NCBI GenBank assembly: GCA_009602725.1 | Contig: WELB01000144.1 | Span: forward strand, 171,943-235,942 | Reading direction: 5' to 3' | DNA: 64,000 nucleotides | Origin: Spirogloea muscicola | Taxonomy: Eukaryota; Streptophyta; Zygnematophyceae; Spirogloeales; Spirogloeaceae | Shown: positions 1 to 11,084 of the stretch, piece after piece | Layout of the letters: the number at the start of each line of letters is the position of its first letter | Numbering within the stretch: the first letter of the stretch is position 1 | The notes under the pieces: generated by a model | Seen by the model: the letters and a program-made list of their open reading frames with translations, nothing else | Told to the model about the DNA's origin: nothing | Database searches by the model: none | Program-made: the position numbers and the translations under genes

Positions 1-633
1 AAAGAGAAGCTGAATAGCTTTCTTTGTCTTCTTCATACCCAAATGACCACTATAGGGTGGCTCATGCATCTCCTGCATGATAGTACTTCGTAGGGCATTG
101 CAGTCAGGAACTACAATGGCGTCCCCTTGCCACCAAAAATCTTTGTCAGACACTACTGTGCGTGTATTGTTTGCATCTGCAAACCACGGGTCGGTGCTAT
201 ACCCATCACGAATACGCACATACAGCTCAGAGAGGTTGGCGGTGGACTGCCGAGCAGCTCCACGTCTGCGGTCTGAGCCCCTGATGCGTGCAAGACAGCC
301 GCCACATCAGCCCCTACAATGCTGCGGCTCACCAGGTCCGCAACATTCATTCTTCCAGGGCGGTATACCCACTGGAAATGGAATATGGCCAACAACTCTG
401 CCCACCTTGTATGACGCCTGCTCAAATGCTGTTGTGTGTGAAAGTAGGTCAACGGGCAGTGATGCGTTACGACCGTAGATTCAACACCCTCGAGATAGCA
501 TCGCCACACACGTAGGGCGTGCACAACAGCAAGGAGGTCTTGCTTCCCCGTAGTGTAGTTACGCTCTGCCGGACGAAGCAGGCGTCTCTCAAATGCTACG
601 GGGTCAGCCTCCTGCAAGAAACGGCACCAATAC
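1..633 (-). pseudogene. Ty3/gypsy pol fragment: RNase H and integrase N-terminus
   Basis: Read on the minus strand, this encodes the Ty3-type RNase H (PVAFERRLLRPAERNY, then [17 protein letters not shown], then [16 protein letters not shown]) at about 150-630. Towards position 1 it continues into the integrase zinc-binding region (a GHLG-type H2C2 stretch). The fragment is cut by the window edge at 1 and by an ambiguous base at 634. It meets another pol copy head to head there. RT, most of integrase and LTRs are not seen on this side. The protein differs at many residues from the copy to its right, so this is a different element and not a fold-back copy. Confidence 0.85.
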
Positions 634-634
634 N
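634..634. other. Ambiguous base N at an inversion point
   Basis: A single N lies exactly where a minus-strand gypsy pol fragment stops and a plus-strand one starts inside the RNase H domain. This may be a scaffold join and not a real inversion. Confidence 0.9.
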
Positions 635-2376
635 GTCTGGCGTTGCTACCTGGAAGGTGTGGCATTCACGGTTGTCACGGATCATTGCCCGTTGACATAT
701 TTCCACACGCAGCAGCATTTGACGAGGCGTCAAGCTCGATGGGCTGAGTGCATGGCACAATTCGATTTCCAGTGGGTTTACCGCCCTGGACGTCTTAATG
801 TTGCAGACCCTGTGAGTCGCAACATTCGCGGCCCTGATGCGTTGGCTTCCTTTAATGCTTCTGGAGTGCGGGCTGCAGGATTGCGACCGACTCGTCAAGC
901 TTCTCGGCACACCACGGCTGAGCTCTCTGAGCTCTACGTGCGTATCCGTAAAGGGTATGGCACAGACCCATGGTTTGCTGAAGCCGCCAACGTAGTAAGC
1001 ACCCTCACTGGTGACAAAGGCTTCTGGTGGCGACGCTGTTGTGGTCCCCGAACTGCAATGCCTTGCGCACAGACATAATGCAGGAGCTGCATGATACGCC
1101 TTACAGTGGTCATTTGGGAGTGAGCAAAACCAAACAGGCTGTGCGACGCCTCTTTTGGTGGAAGGGCTTTTCAGCCCAGGTGCGCGCTTTTGTGGCAAGC
1201 TGTGCCACATGCCAACGTAGTAAGGCAATCTCTGGCAAGCCTGCCGGATTACTTCAGCCCTTGCAAATTCCGGAGCGGAATTGGTCTGATGTAAGTGTGG
1301 ACTTTATCACACAATTGCCTAAGACGCGGAACGGCTATGATGCCATTGTCGTCTTTGTGGATCGCCTGAGTAAGATGGCGCATTTTGCTCCCACTACTAC
1401 GCGGGCATCGGCGAAGGATTTCGCTGGCGTCTTTGTGGATAAGGTGTGGAAGCTACATGGAATACCTGAGAGGCTGGTCTCGGACCGCGATCCTCGCTTT
1501 ACAGGTCACTTCTGGAAAGAAGTCTGCAAGCTTATTGGCACGAAGCAGTCCATGTCCACAGCCTTCCAGCCACAAACGGATGGCCAAATTGAGCGCATGA
1601 ATCGAGTTCTTGAGGACATGTTGAGACACTTTGTCAACTCTAGCCAGACTGACTGAGATGACTATTTGGCTTCAGCTGAATATGCTGTGAACAATGCCTA
1701 TCATGCGTCCACCAAAGAGACTCCATTCTTCCTCAACTATGGTCAGCATCCCCGAGCTCCACTTCAGGTGGGGAGGCCAGAACAAGTTCCCGCCGCGGTA
1801 GCCTTTACTGGGACCCTCTTGGAGGCTCAGAGACGAGCTCGGCATTTCTTGGAAATTGCCCAGAGTCGCCAGAAGGCTTATGCTGACAAACATCGGAAGG
1901 ACGTGTCCTTCGATGTTGGTGCACAAGTGCTGCTGAGCACGAAGCACTTATCCTTGCGGACTGTGGGTACGCGCAAGTTGCTGCCCAAGTGGGTTGGACC
2001 ATTTGCAGTAGTACGCCTTGTGGGCAAGGTGTCCTACGAGTTGAAGACACCGGTGCATTGGAAGGTCCATAACGTCTTCCATGTGCCTCAGCTGAGGGCC
2101 TTCCTTTCGGATGGTCGTGTCCAACCGCCCCCACCTCCACTAGTCATCGAGGATGATCTTGAGTTTGAGGTGGAATAGATCTTGTCTCACAGGGACAAGC
2201 CTCGAGGGCGTAAGACCCGTGAGTATCTGGTGAAGTGGCTCGGGTATGGGCCTGAGCACAACACGTGGGAGCCTGCGGCCAATTTGGCAAATTGTCCGGA
2301 TGCTCTCAGGGAAAACCTGGCCAAGGGTGGTAATTCTCCTAGGCTTGGTAGAGGCAGCAGCCGTCGGGCATCTTAA
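635..2376 (+). pseudogene. Ty3/gypsy chromovirus pol: RNase H end, integrase, chromodomain
   Basis: Domains in order are: the RNase H tail ([29 protein letters not shown]) to about 900; the integrase H2C2 zinc finger (HDTPYSGHLG, then CATCQRSK) at about 1090-1225; the catalytic core with its three acidic residues (VDFITQ near 1300; SDRDPRF near 1490; DGQIERMNR near 1585); the GPF/GPY-type integrase end (WVGPF near 1990); and a chromodomain ([18 protein letters not shown]) at about 2220-2275. The reading frame is broken by a shift near 1045, a TGA at 1654-1656 and a TAG at 2176-2178. A chromodomain after integrase places it among the chromoviruses. It belongs with the LTR at 2435-2961. Confidence 0.92.
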
Positions 2377-2434
2377 TACCTGTCGGCTGTTCTCTCCTAG
2401 TTCCCGAGGACGTGAACACCAGATTGGGGAGGTA

Positions 2435-2961
2435 TGTAATGAACCAGCCATTTGGTTAAGCCACATGGCTCCGTTGGCATTACATGACCGGCTATTTGGG
2501 ACAAGTGGGCCCGCCAGGTGGCAGGCTGGCTGGCCGGGCAAGTGGCCCGCCCGATCAGAAATACCCTCGCTAGGATCCGCCCGTTCAAGGGAGGATCTTG
2601 GGCCCGCCCGCAAGGGCAGGCCTTGGGGCGACCCGCTCACACCCCTGGAGGGGGGGTGGCACGGGGAAGCACGAAGAGCCTTGGAGGCTGAGGTTCGGGG
2701 GAGTTCGAGCCGGTGAAGGCCAGGAGCAGCCTTGCCACTGCTCGCCGCCGCAGCCGCCGCCGCACCGTGCTGCGGGGCCTGCTGCGCCGGCCTGCGCCCA
2801 GGAGGTGGAGTCGCCGCCGGACGGCGGCGCCACGGGGCCTGTCTTCCGCTGCGCCTATGCGCTAGTGCTTTGCCTGTGTAGTGGGTTGGTCCCTAAACCC
2901 CTTCAGCCGAACTCAAGAAGGACTGCTCACCCTAACTGCGTGTTTAGGGAGGTTCCTTACA
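2435..2961 (+). repeat. LTR, group A (3' LTR of the preceding chromovirus)
   Basis: The LTR starts with TGTAATG just after a purine-rich tract (CAGATTGGGGAGGTA) that follows the conserved CGAGGACGTGAACACC. It ends with TTCCTTACA. A copy of the same LTR lies inverted at 5621-6154. It holds a GC-rich, (CCG)-type trinucleotide region near 2740-2830. Right after it comes a chromodomain from another element, so this element ended inside another. Confidence 0.85.
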
Positions 2962-3197
2962 ATGGGCGTCGTAAGTCCCGTAAGTACCTTATCAATTGGC
3001 TAGGCTACGGGCCTGAGCACAATACATGGGAACCTACGGTCAATCTTGCCAATTGTCCTTCCCTCGTTCAAGTGTATCTGACAGGAGGCACTGCCTCTCT
3101 CTCCAGTATCTTTTTGCCAGGCTTAATTCCCATGGGTCGAACTCCCGTATTGCTCCCTTTTTGTTCCCGAGGACGTGAACATCTAAGTGGGGAGGTA
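2962..3197 (+). pseudogene. Second chromodomain tail and polypurine tract
   Basis: It encodes a chromodomain ([17 protein letters not shown]) at about 2975-3040, then about 120 bp of linker, then CGAGGACGTGAACATC and a purine-rich tract ending at about 3196. This is the 3' end of a different chromovirus from the one at 635-2961. It leads into LTR group B at 3198. The upstream part of this element is not next to it. Confidence 0.8.
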
Positions 3198-3988
3198 CGT
3201 AATTTTCGTCCTTTTGAGAGTGCCAACGGTGCCGGTAACCTTACATGGTCGTATTGTATCTATCGTTTGGAAGTCCCAGACGGTACCGGTAGCTTTGCTC
3301 CACTATATGTAGCTAAGTACGGTCCGAGGCCCCGGGTTTCGTACCGCACGTGCTCCGCTCAGGAGACGCCGCTTAGCGCCTCCTTGGTGCCGGCCGAGGC
3401 GCCGCGTCACGCCTCCTTGGTGCCGCCCAGTGGGCGCCGCTTCGTGTCTCCTTGTACCGCCCAAAGGGCGTCGCTTCGTGTTCCCATTGGTCAGGCCCGC
3501 CCCTCCGGGGAAGGACCTTGGGGGCGACCCTCGTCACACCCTCGGGGAGGGGGGCAGATGGAACGCTAATCAGTAGTAGGTCGAGGCCAGACTGATTATC
3601 AGTCGGACCCGTGACGCCATAAGAGGCACAGCCCTGCTGCTGCCTGCTGCCGCAGCCGCCGCCACAGCTCTACTGCTGCTGCCTGCTGCTGCAGCCGCCA
3701 CAACTCTGCTGCTGCAACCTGTTGCCCAGCCCGTCGAGTCGCCGCAGCTCGTTGCTGCAGACATCGCCGGCTCTCTGTAAGTACCATGGCGCCCCTTGCG
3801 GGGATAGCTGCTGACCCTTGGTCGAGTCGCCGCTTTCAGGCCGTGCCTTAGGGTAGGACTTCCGCTGCGCTATGCGCGCGTGTGTGCGCTGTGGGCGCTG
3901 GCGTTCCACTCTGTAAGGAGGTTGTCTGGGAAACACCCTATGTCCAACACCAAATAGGACGGTCTGATCCTGACTGGGTGACGTTGCA
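3198..3988 (+). repeat. LTR, group B
   Basis: The typical group B opening GCCAACGGTGCCGGTAACCT is at about 3221. The body includes the GGCCCGCCCC-type region near 3500 and a CTGCTGCTGC-rich stretch near 3630-3720. The end is GTGACGTTGCA. The expected group termini are TGTAACG...CGTTACA, and both ends here are eroded. Full or partial copies are at 10036-10866, 11085-11916 (both minus), 19476-20253 and 22886-23596. Confidence 0.8.
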
Positions 3989-4506
3989 GATACTGTCTTC
4001 ATGACAAGGAGGTGAAAGCGACCGCCGATGGGCGGCGAAAACTGACAATGCCATAAACTGGTCCGTACTACGGTCCTGGCCCCTCCCTCAGCTGCTCGTG
4101 CGGCTTTGCCTTTTGGGGGTACTTGCGCGCTACCATGATTGCTTTGCTTGCCTGCTGGGGCACCAGCTTGCTCAGCAACATTGTGGTGGTATTCTCTCAG
4201 CGGTGTGTCTTATGCCAATCACTGACTTGACTCCTCAAGTGTGTTGGTGTAAAGGCATGGAGTGCGCAATCTAGTCCCTCTCCGCCGGCAATACTACCGG
4301 CTGAGGTCGAGGAGGTGGTGATTGCGATGGCGGAGCTCCAAGCGCCCGACCCGGACGGCCCGACATCCGCTGAGGCGCGGCGTCTGAGCGCTTCATCGAG
4401 CAAGTAGAGGCTGCCATCCCGGGTGGGGATTCATTGACGATCTCCGTGTTGGGGGCGCTGTGCGAAGGGGTGCGATAAGAACACTGATTGCCTGTGTGTG
4501 CGCAGG
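3989..4506 (+). pseudogene. Gypsy leader and eroded start of gag
   Basis: The segment after the LTR matches the leader and gag start that follow the LTR at 14316-15051. For example, GGCATGGAGTGCGCAATC near 4253 corresponds to GACATGGAGTCGCGCAATCA near 15645. A clear primer site was not found here. About 100 codons of possible gag N-terminus (LPAEVEEVVIAMAELQAPDP) can be read before the sequence changes into an LTR A-like stretch at 4507. Confidence 0.55.
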
Positions 4507-4640
4507 TGATAAAACGATCCAGCCGTTTGATTAAACCACACGGTGCTGTTTGCATTACATGACCGCTATAGTTTGACGGACATGTGGCCCGCAGGTGGCG
4601 GGCTGGCTTGCCGTGCAAGTGGCCCACTCAGGTGTGGGCC
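4507..4640 (+). repeat. Partial LTR, group A
   Basis: It resembles the first 140 bp of the LTR at 2435, for example CCAGCCGTTTGATTAAACCA and GCATTACATGACCG. It then departs into a GC-rich stretch and a minisatellite. Confidence 0.6.
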
Positions 4641-4648
4641 CCGTCCGT

Positions 4649-5232
4649 CTTGCTTGCTGGCTCGCTGGTGCACCAGTCTTGCAATCTCCCGTATTGCAGT
4701 ATACATTCTGCGATATCCGCCGGTGTTGGGCTGGGTCTGTCGTAGGCTGGGCTGCTGCCAATCCCGCGTGTGGAGTGCAACGCGTTGCAGGTCCCCAGCC
4801 GACAAGCCCTCCTGGCCTCCGGCTCCCAGCTCGATCTGCCCCTCTTGGGCGTGTCCCCCCTCTTGGGCGTGCCCCGCTTGGGCGTGCCCCGCTTGGGCGT
4901 GCCCCTCGTGGGCGTGCCCCTCGTGGGCGTGCCCGCTTGGGCGTGCCCCTCGTGGGCGTGCCCCGCTTGGCCGTGCCCATCGTGAGCGTGCGCCTCGTGG
5001 GCGTGCTCCGCAGCAGCCAATGCCGCAGCAGCTGGCCCTGCAGCAGCCGCTGCCTCAGCAGCCGACCGCTGCCTCCCGAGGAGGGCCCGGCCGCGCACTT
5101 GAGGTTTGCGATACCATGCTGTCTGAAGGACACTGAGTGATCAATTCAGGCTCCGACAGTCAGCAAATCGCACACTCCATACCGCAATACAGGACATCGC
5201 AAGACTGGTGCACCAGCGAGCGAGCAAGCAAG
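4649..5232. repeat. Inverted repeat of about 68 bp flanking a minisatellite
   Basis: The left arm (about 4649-4716) and right arm (about 5163-5232) are imperfect reverse complements. Both contain CTGGTGCACCAGTCTTGC or its complement next to a CTTGCTTGCT-type stretch. The space between holds a tandem GGGCGTGCCCC array. Confidence 0.75.
4840..5008 (+). repeat. Minisatellite, 15-16 bp unit
   Basis: About ten to eleven copies of a unit like CTTGGGCGTGCCCCG or CTCGTGGGCGTGCCC. The long open frames seen here on both strands come from the repeat period and GC content and are not taken as genes. Confidence 0.9.
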
Positions 5233-5620
5233 GCAGCGCGCAACTCCACACCTCAATCAGCAGGCAGGAAGACAGCCGCAGATATGACCAGAACCGATGC
5301 ACACGATCGCTGCTGGCCACACGACTAACCTTACCACACAAAGGCTGCAGGCTCAAGCCACACCTCAAACGAAGCGAACGCAGCAAGTGATCCACAAGGA
5401 TCAGTCGGTCAATCTGGCGTTAGTCGTGGCTGGCTCACTGCGCGAAGATGGCTCGGTACCCGGCGCTTCCGCTGAGCTGCCTCACGGACGAACGTCTGGC
5501 AAGCACTATATCTTTGACAGAAAAAGGTCAGACCAGCACATCAGGGTGATCCTTGCATCATCAGCGGCGAGCACAATATGTCACAAGCGCGATGGATGCA
5601 AGACCGCCTTTGATACCAAA
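5233..5620 (-). other. Gypsy leader with primer binding site (minus strand)
   Basis: Read on the minus strand, TTGGTATCAAAGGC at about 5606-5619 directly follows the LTR end at 5621. This resembles the initiator-Met tRNA primer site TGGTATCAGAGC. The next 300 bp resemble the leaders at 15065 and (minus) 9700-10020, with a shared GCAAGGATC...CTGATG block. Confidence 0.6.
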
Positions 5621-6154
5621 TCGTAAGGAACCTCGCCCTACACACGCAGTTAGGGTGAGCAGTCCTTCTTGAGTTCGGCTGTAGGGGGTTTAGGGACCAA
5701 TCCATTACACAGGCAAAGCACTAGCGCATAGGCGCAGCGGAAGACAGGCCCGGTGGCGCCGCCGTCCGGTGGCGACTCCACCTCCTGGGCGCAGGCCGGC
5801 GCAGCAGGCCCAGCAGCAAGGTGCAGCGGCCTGCGGCGGCGAGCAGCGGCAAGGCTGCTCCTGGGCTTCACCGGTTTGAACTCCTCTCGAGCCTCAGCCC
5901 CCGTGCTTCTTCGTGCCACCCCCCCTCCAGGGGTGTGAGCGGGTCGCCCCATGGCCTGCCTCGCGGCGGGCCAAAGATCCTCCCTTATGTGATCCTAGCG
6001 AGGGGTATCTCTGGACGGGCGGCGCCCGCCTCTGGGCGGGCCACTTGCCCGGCAAGCCAGCCCGCCACCTGGCGGCCCCACTTGTCCCAAATAGCCGGTC
6101 ATGTAATAATGCCAACAGAGTCATGTGGTTAAAGCAAAAGGCAGGTTCACTACA
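5621..6154 (-). repeat. LTR, group A, inverted relative to 2435-2961
   Basis: On the minus strand it starts TGTAGTGAACCTGCC at 6154 and ends ...GGTTCCTTACGA at 5621. It matches the plus-strand LTR at 2435-2961 through the ATGACCGGCTATTTGGGACA block and the 3' end (CAGTTAGGGTGAGCAGTCC read on the plus strand). A polypurine-like tract lies before it and a primer site after it. Confidence 0.85.
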
Positions 6155-6357
6155 GATGACCTCTCTCCGCCGTCCGATCTCTTGACCACCCCGCGGGGGC
6201 GGGCTGGTCAAGGCAGTAGGTACAGGGACTTAGCTCCGGTGCCGCGGGGCTCTCCGGCCCGGCCATACGGGTTGCACCCTTCCCAGCGAGTCACCCTATG
6301 GATTACGCCCGCTGAGGATCCCTATACCACCTTCCTACCCGAGATATCCGACCAGGC
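6155..6357. other. Unassigned stretch between LTR and RNase H
   Basis: I see no convincing coding signal. On the minus strand a purine tract (GGAGAGAGGTCATC) abuts the LTR. Confidence 0.4.
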
Positions 6358-9300
6358 TTAGCCCTGCTTGGTTCCGCCCAACCCCCCTCTATCCGACGCT
6401 ACAATGACGCTACGCGCCCGGGCATGACAGCGGCCCCACGGGCAGGCCGCACGTCTGTGGTCTGAACCCTCGTGGCACACAAGACAGGCGCCACAGCAGC
6501 CCCTACAATGTTGTGGCCACCGGGTCTGCTGCATTGATACGTCCAGGGTGGTACAACCACTGGATTGTTGTGTGTGAAAAGCGGTCGACTGGCTATGGCC
6601 CGTTACAATCGGATATCCAGCACCCTCGAGATAGCAACGCCACACACAGAGGGCGTGCATTACAGCAGGAGCTCTTGCTCCCCCCGTAGTTGAGATGCGC
6701 CCAGCAGGACTGAGCAGGCGAGTCTTAAACGCTACGGGGTAACCCTCCTGCAAGAGAACGGCAAATGCCGATCAAAGAGGCTTGACAACAAGTGTGACTA
6801 CATGGGAGCGCCTTCTTGAGGCAAGGCCCAAAACAGGTGGGGATACTGGAACCCGTTTGCTCTTCCTCATTCAAATGCCCGCGGCATTTGGAAGTCCAGG
6901 GTACTTCCTTACGAGTGAGCTTCGTAAGAGGAGATGCCATACTTCCGTGTCCTGCAGGAATCCTGACAGGAACGGGGATACTGTGCGGATCTCAAAAGGA
7001 ACGTAACTGCGGCATATTCCGTGGCACTTTACGTCAGTCTCTGCAGACAGATGCAGCCTGACTTGACTACTACTTTTGGGATTGACGCGAAGCCCGTCTT
7101 TGCCCACAGCATGTCCAAATACTGATTACGAACACTTGGCATACAAGTGATTCTCACGTCGCAAAGGCAGCACTAGCTGCAGATGCAATACGAGATCCTG
7201 AGTGTGACACAAACACCAGTATGTCAACCAAGTATACCAGCACAGAGTGATACTATGCGGGTCAAAGACTCTCATTGTCACAGCCTGACACTGGGTTGGA
7301 AGTATCAGAGCGGCGCACAACAAGCCAATTTCGGAACTTCCCCAGGCGTGATACAAAGTCGGTGATAACCTCTCGTAAGTCGGGAGAGCGATTCACACTT
7401 GCTCCTCGAAGACGATCACGCAGATCATCAATGCCAGGCAAAGGGCACCGGTTCTTGACAATGAGCTTGGTTAGAGCTCGATGCTGGATAGACATCCGAT
7501 GACTTCCGCGGTGCTTCACTAGGAAGCGGATAGGTGCACCATACGGCGACTGCGGGGGCTCACCATGCCCGTTTTCAAGCAAGTCCGCCACTTGGAATTG
7601 CGTCTCTTAACACTCAAGAACTCAGTCGATACAGAGGGCAGTACGGCGGCAGAGTGCCGGACGTCATGAGCCACTTTGGATGAGGAGGCACCCTGTCCAG
7701 AAGAGTTCGGGAAATGCATCCAACTACTTTGTTGACTGTCTTAAGAGCCGCACCAGGTGAGGCTACCACACGTACTACAGAGTCAGGGGCAGACTTATTA
7801 CTCATCAGATACACAGTCAAAGCTGGATGCGTGTAAAGGTACACCTTCAATGATCGCTGTTGGTCTCAGAGTGCAAAGATGCCGCTTACAGCATCCAATA
7901 CAAGTCAACCTTTTGGCGTTTGAAGGCGGAACAAGCACTCACCCACAGTACTCTGATGCGCTAGCCAGCTGCAGGCAGTCGATGCCGGCAGCGTTCCAGC
8001 TGCGAATGCATAGGGATACTCAGCACTTAGCTGGGCTAAGGGTCCAATTCTCGCAACTCAGCAATACGGCCAACGTTACAGGCCACTCGGGCAGGACACT
8101 GGGACCTACATGGTCTTGTCCATGCCCTCCAAGCGTGTCATGCCATGTGGTCATCACAAGGGGTATACTGGCGAGGAATTGACCAAGCAGTGGCTGTAGA
8201 GGCCGTTGACAACATCTGCCAAGCCTAGCTCCGCAAGCCAGTCAACCCATAGCTGTGACATTCAATTATCAACAGCTGCAGGAAGTCAAGAACTTTCACT
8301 GGAAGTATGTGACACTGAAGTGCTACTGACCAGGGCCCAGGGCTTTGAGGTCAATGAGGATGGCGGACAGCCACATGCTCATCGGACGTAGTGCCAGGCA
8401 CCATACTGCCAGCATTTGGAGTGTGTACTCAAGCACAAACCAGGGTGAGGGCACCAGCCGCCACACCTGAGGTACGGGAAGGCCAGTACCAAATCAGGGT
8501 TCACCCATGCCGAGGCATCACAATATACCGACCTCACGACGAAGTCCACGACGTCCATGGGCACTCAGCCACACTAGGCCAGCTTACGGCGGGTTGAACC
8601 ACACCAGGACCCATATTTCACACATAGACCGCTGGGAACTGGCCAGCTCGTGTCACACAGCAGCACAACTGATAGCTGAGACATCGGCGATGTCGTCGCT
8701 TGCAATGGCACACATGCCATTTGTCGCCAAACGGCGAGAACGAACAGAGTGTTCAACGGCCACGGCGCAGTGGCAAACAAGCCAATTGTTGCTCAGATAC
8801 TTGCCAAGTGAATTGCATGCTGTACATAAGGTCGATGAGCTTGGAAGAAGTTCCCAGCATCATGAGATCCCCAGAGGTGGACTTCTTCACCGGAAGTTCC
8901 ATTCGGCAGGGTCACACACAGAGAGGTGGTCACATTCTCCATGCGGGGTGTGAAGGGTTTGCCGTACGAGCAAGCCATACCACTATCTCAAAGTTAGGTG
9001 TTGTGGCTGCTCCTGTCTGCCATCTCAGCCCATACGGCAGGTGGAGACGACTGGGCACAATCCAGTCGAGACTCCGGCAACAACAGTAAGAGGTAGACAT
9101 GGCTGGTAGAGACGGCTGTACAAATTCAGTCGTGACTACGAGTGCAGTAGGTGGAGACAGTTGCGCACATCCAACCATAGCTCCGGCAGCACCAGGCACG
9201 TAGCCTACGGGAGATGCAGGGATTGTCCGCCCACAGCATGGGCGAGCAGTTTGCACCTATCATAGCACGCCCCCACACACAGGGGCTGTGCTAGCAGGTC

Positions 9301-9990
9301 CCCTTAGACCAGCAGCCTCGTACTGCTCCATCAAGCGCACAACGCGCTGCGCCGCCTTGGAGTCGGACGATCCAGGAAAAGCGATTGGGCCCTCGACAGC
9401 TCATCAAATCACTGCCTGACCTTAGCAGGTTGAGCAGCCGGCAGAGGAGGACTAGGTGGCGCTCTTGAGTCAGCCGACTTGCTGACTCCATGTCTTTACA
9501 CCAACACACTAAGTAATCAAGTCAGTGGCGGGTATAAGAAACAATACTATCGCAGTGTTGCTGAGCAAGGCCCGTGCACTAAGCAAGCAAAGCAAGACAT
9601 GGTAGCCCGCCAGATCACACCCCCAAACAGCAAAGCTGAAAAATACTTGAGGGAGAGTACCAGGCGAGACTACAGACCAGCGCCTGCCCAACAGGCAGAT
9701 TGCCGCCCACCTGCGACACCGGGTGCTATGCCGTGCTTCATAGGCCAGCTACACACCGGGCACAGGTGGTTACGCAGGCAAAATACTAACCAGGCAATGA
9801 AGATTGCCGCCGGGAACAAGAGCCACTCAGCATCTTGAAGACCCGGTGCGTGGATGTCGAAGGCGAAAGGATGGCACACTTGCCGCTTCGCCGATGACGG
9901 CTCCACGTACACACTGGAACTTTTTCCACGCTTAAAGAAGAAAGTTGGTCCAGCATTCAGAAGATCCTTGCACTATCAGTCATAAACACA
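6358..9990 (-). pseudogene. Degenerate Ty3/gypsy gag-pol, minus strand
   Basis: Reading from 9990 down, a gag-like stretch is found around 9290-9510. The RT start is at 7262-7720, with HGEPPQSPYGAPIRFLVKH followed by RMSIQHRALTKLIVKNRCPL, which matches the RT fingers of gypsy elements. The RT end is near 6900 (MASPLTKLTRK). RNase H is at 6358-6753 ([35 protein letters not shown]). Many stops and shifts are present and the integrase is missing. The stretch 7720-8930 has no domain I could name; by position it should be gag end plus protease. The 5' LTR is the group B copy at 10036-10866. Confidence 0.75.
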
Positions 9991-10023
9991 ACCTTTTACG
10001 TGACTGGCTAGATGCAAGAACTT

Positions 10024-10035
10024 CTCTGATACCAA
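10024..10035 (-). other. Primer binding site, initiator-Met tRNA type
   Basis: On the minus strand TTGGTATCAGAG follows directly on the LTR end CGTTACA. The same sequence follows the LTR at 14316-15051 on the plus strand. This fixes the 3' LTR boundary and the direction of the element. Confidence 0.88.
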
Positions 10036-10866
10036 TGTAACGTCCCTATCCCTAAATACACAATTAGGGTCAGAACGTCCTGTTTGGGTTTCGGACATAG
10101 GGTGTTTTGGAGACAACCCCCTTGGAGAGTGGAACGCTAGCGCGCACAGCGCACACACGCGCACATAGCGCGGCGGAAGTCTTACCCTGAGGCACCGCCG
10201 GAAGGCGGCGACGCGACCAAGGGTCAGCAGCTATCCTCGCAAGGGTCGCAGCCATAGTACTTACAGAGAGCCGGTATTATCTACAGCGACGAGCTGCGGC
10301 GACGGGCTGGGCAGCGGGCGGCAGCAGCAGAGCTGTGGCGGCGGCAGCAGTAGCAGGCAGCAGCAGCAGAGCTGTGGCGGCGGCTGCGGCAGCAGGCAGC
10401 AGCAGGGCTGTGCCTCTATTGGCGTCACGGGCCCGACTGACGAGTCCGGCCTCGGCCTACTACTGACAAGCGTTCCATCTGCCCCCCTCCCCGAGAGGTT
10501 TGACGAGGGTCGCCCCCAAGTTCCTCCCCCGGAGGGGCGGGCCTGACCAATGGGACACGAAGCGCTTTGGCGGTACATGGAGACACGAAGCGGCGCCCAT
10601 TGGGCGGCATCAAGGAGGCGCGACGCGGAGCCTTGGTCGGCACCAAGGAGGCGCGACGCGGCGCCTCGGGCGGCTTTTAGGAGGCTTGAAACGGCGCCGC
10701 CTAAGCGGAGCACGTGCGGTACGAAATCTGGGGCCTCGGACCGTACTTAGCTACATACAGTGGAGCAAAGCTACCAGTACCGTTTGAGATTTCCAAACGG
10801 TAGATACGATATGATAGTGTAAGGTTACCGGCACCGTTGGCAGTCTCAAACGGAGAGAACGTTGCA
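10036..10866 (-). repeat. LTR, group B (5' LTR of the minus-strand element)
   Basis: On the minus strand it runs from TGCAACGTTC at 10866 to GGGACGTTACA at 10036, about 831 bp. The ends form the short inverted repeat TG(T/C)AACG...CGTTACA. It contains the GCCAACGGTGCCGGTAACCT block and a CTGCTGC-rich part at about 10310-10420. Confidence 0.88.
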
Positions 10867-11084
10867 GTATCCGCCGACCGCAGGTGGTTGCGCAGGCGAA
10901 ATACGGACCCGGCATTTGCGATTGCCGCCGCCGTGGAGGAATACTTGTCATTGGCCAACCCCGGATGCCTGGATGCAGCGAGCGGTTGTTCACAGCCCGC
11001 CAATGTAGATCCACGGGTGCACTCTGGCAAGGGTCTTAAGTCATGTATTACTAATCAGTGCCAGAGCATCCGAAGGAACCTTGC
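10867..11084 (-). other. Gypsy leader fragment
   Basis: The minus strand matches the leader found at 9700-10020, for example the block read on the plus strand as CAGGTGGTTGCGCAGGCGAA. It belongs to the element whose LTR is at 11085-11916 and is cut off by the LTR at 10866. Confidence 0.6.

Noticed and set aside
2598-3569. 323-codon plus-strand open frame
   Set aside because: It joins LTR A, a chromodomain remnant and LTR B by chance. Only the chromodomain part is real coding relic.
4543-5140. Long overlapping open frames on both strands (up to 197 codons)
   Set aside because: They run through a GGGCGTGCCCC minisatellite, so the openness follows from the repeat period and GC content.
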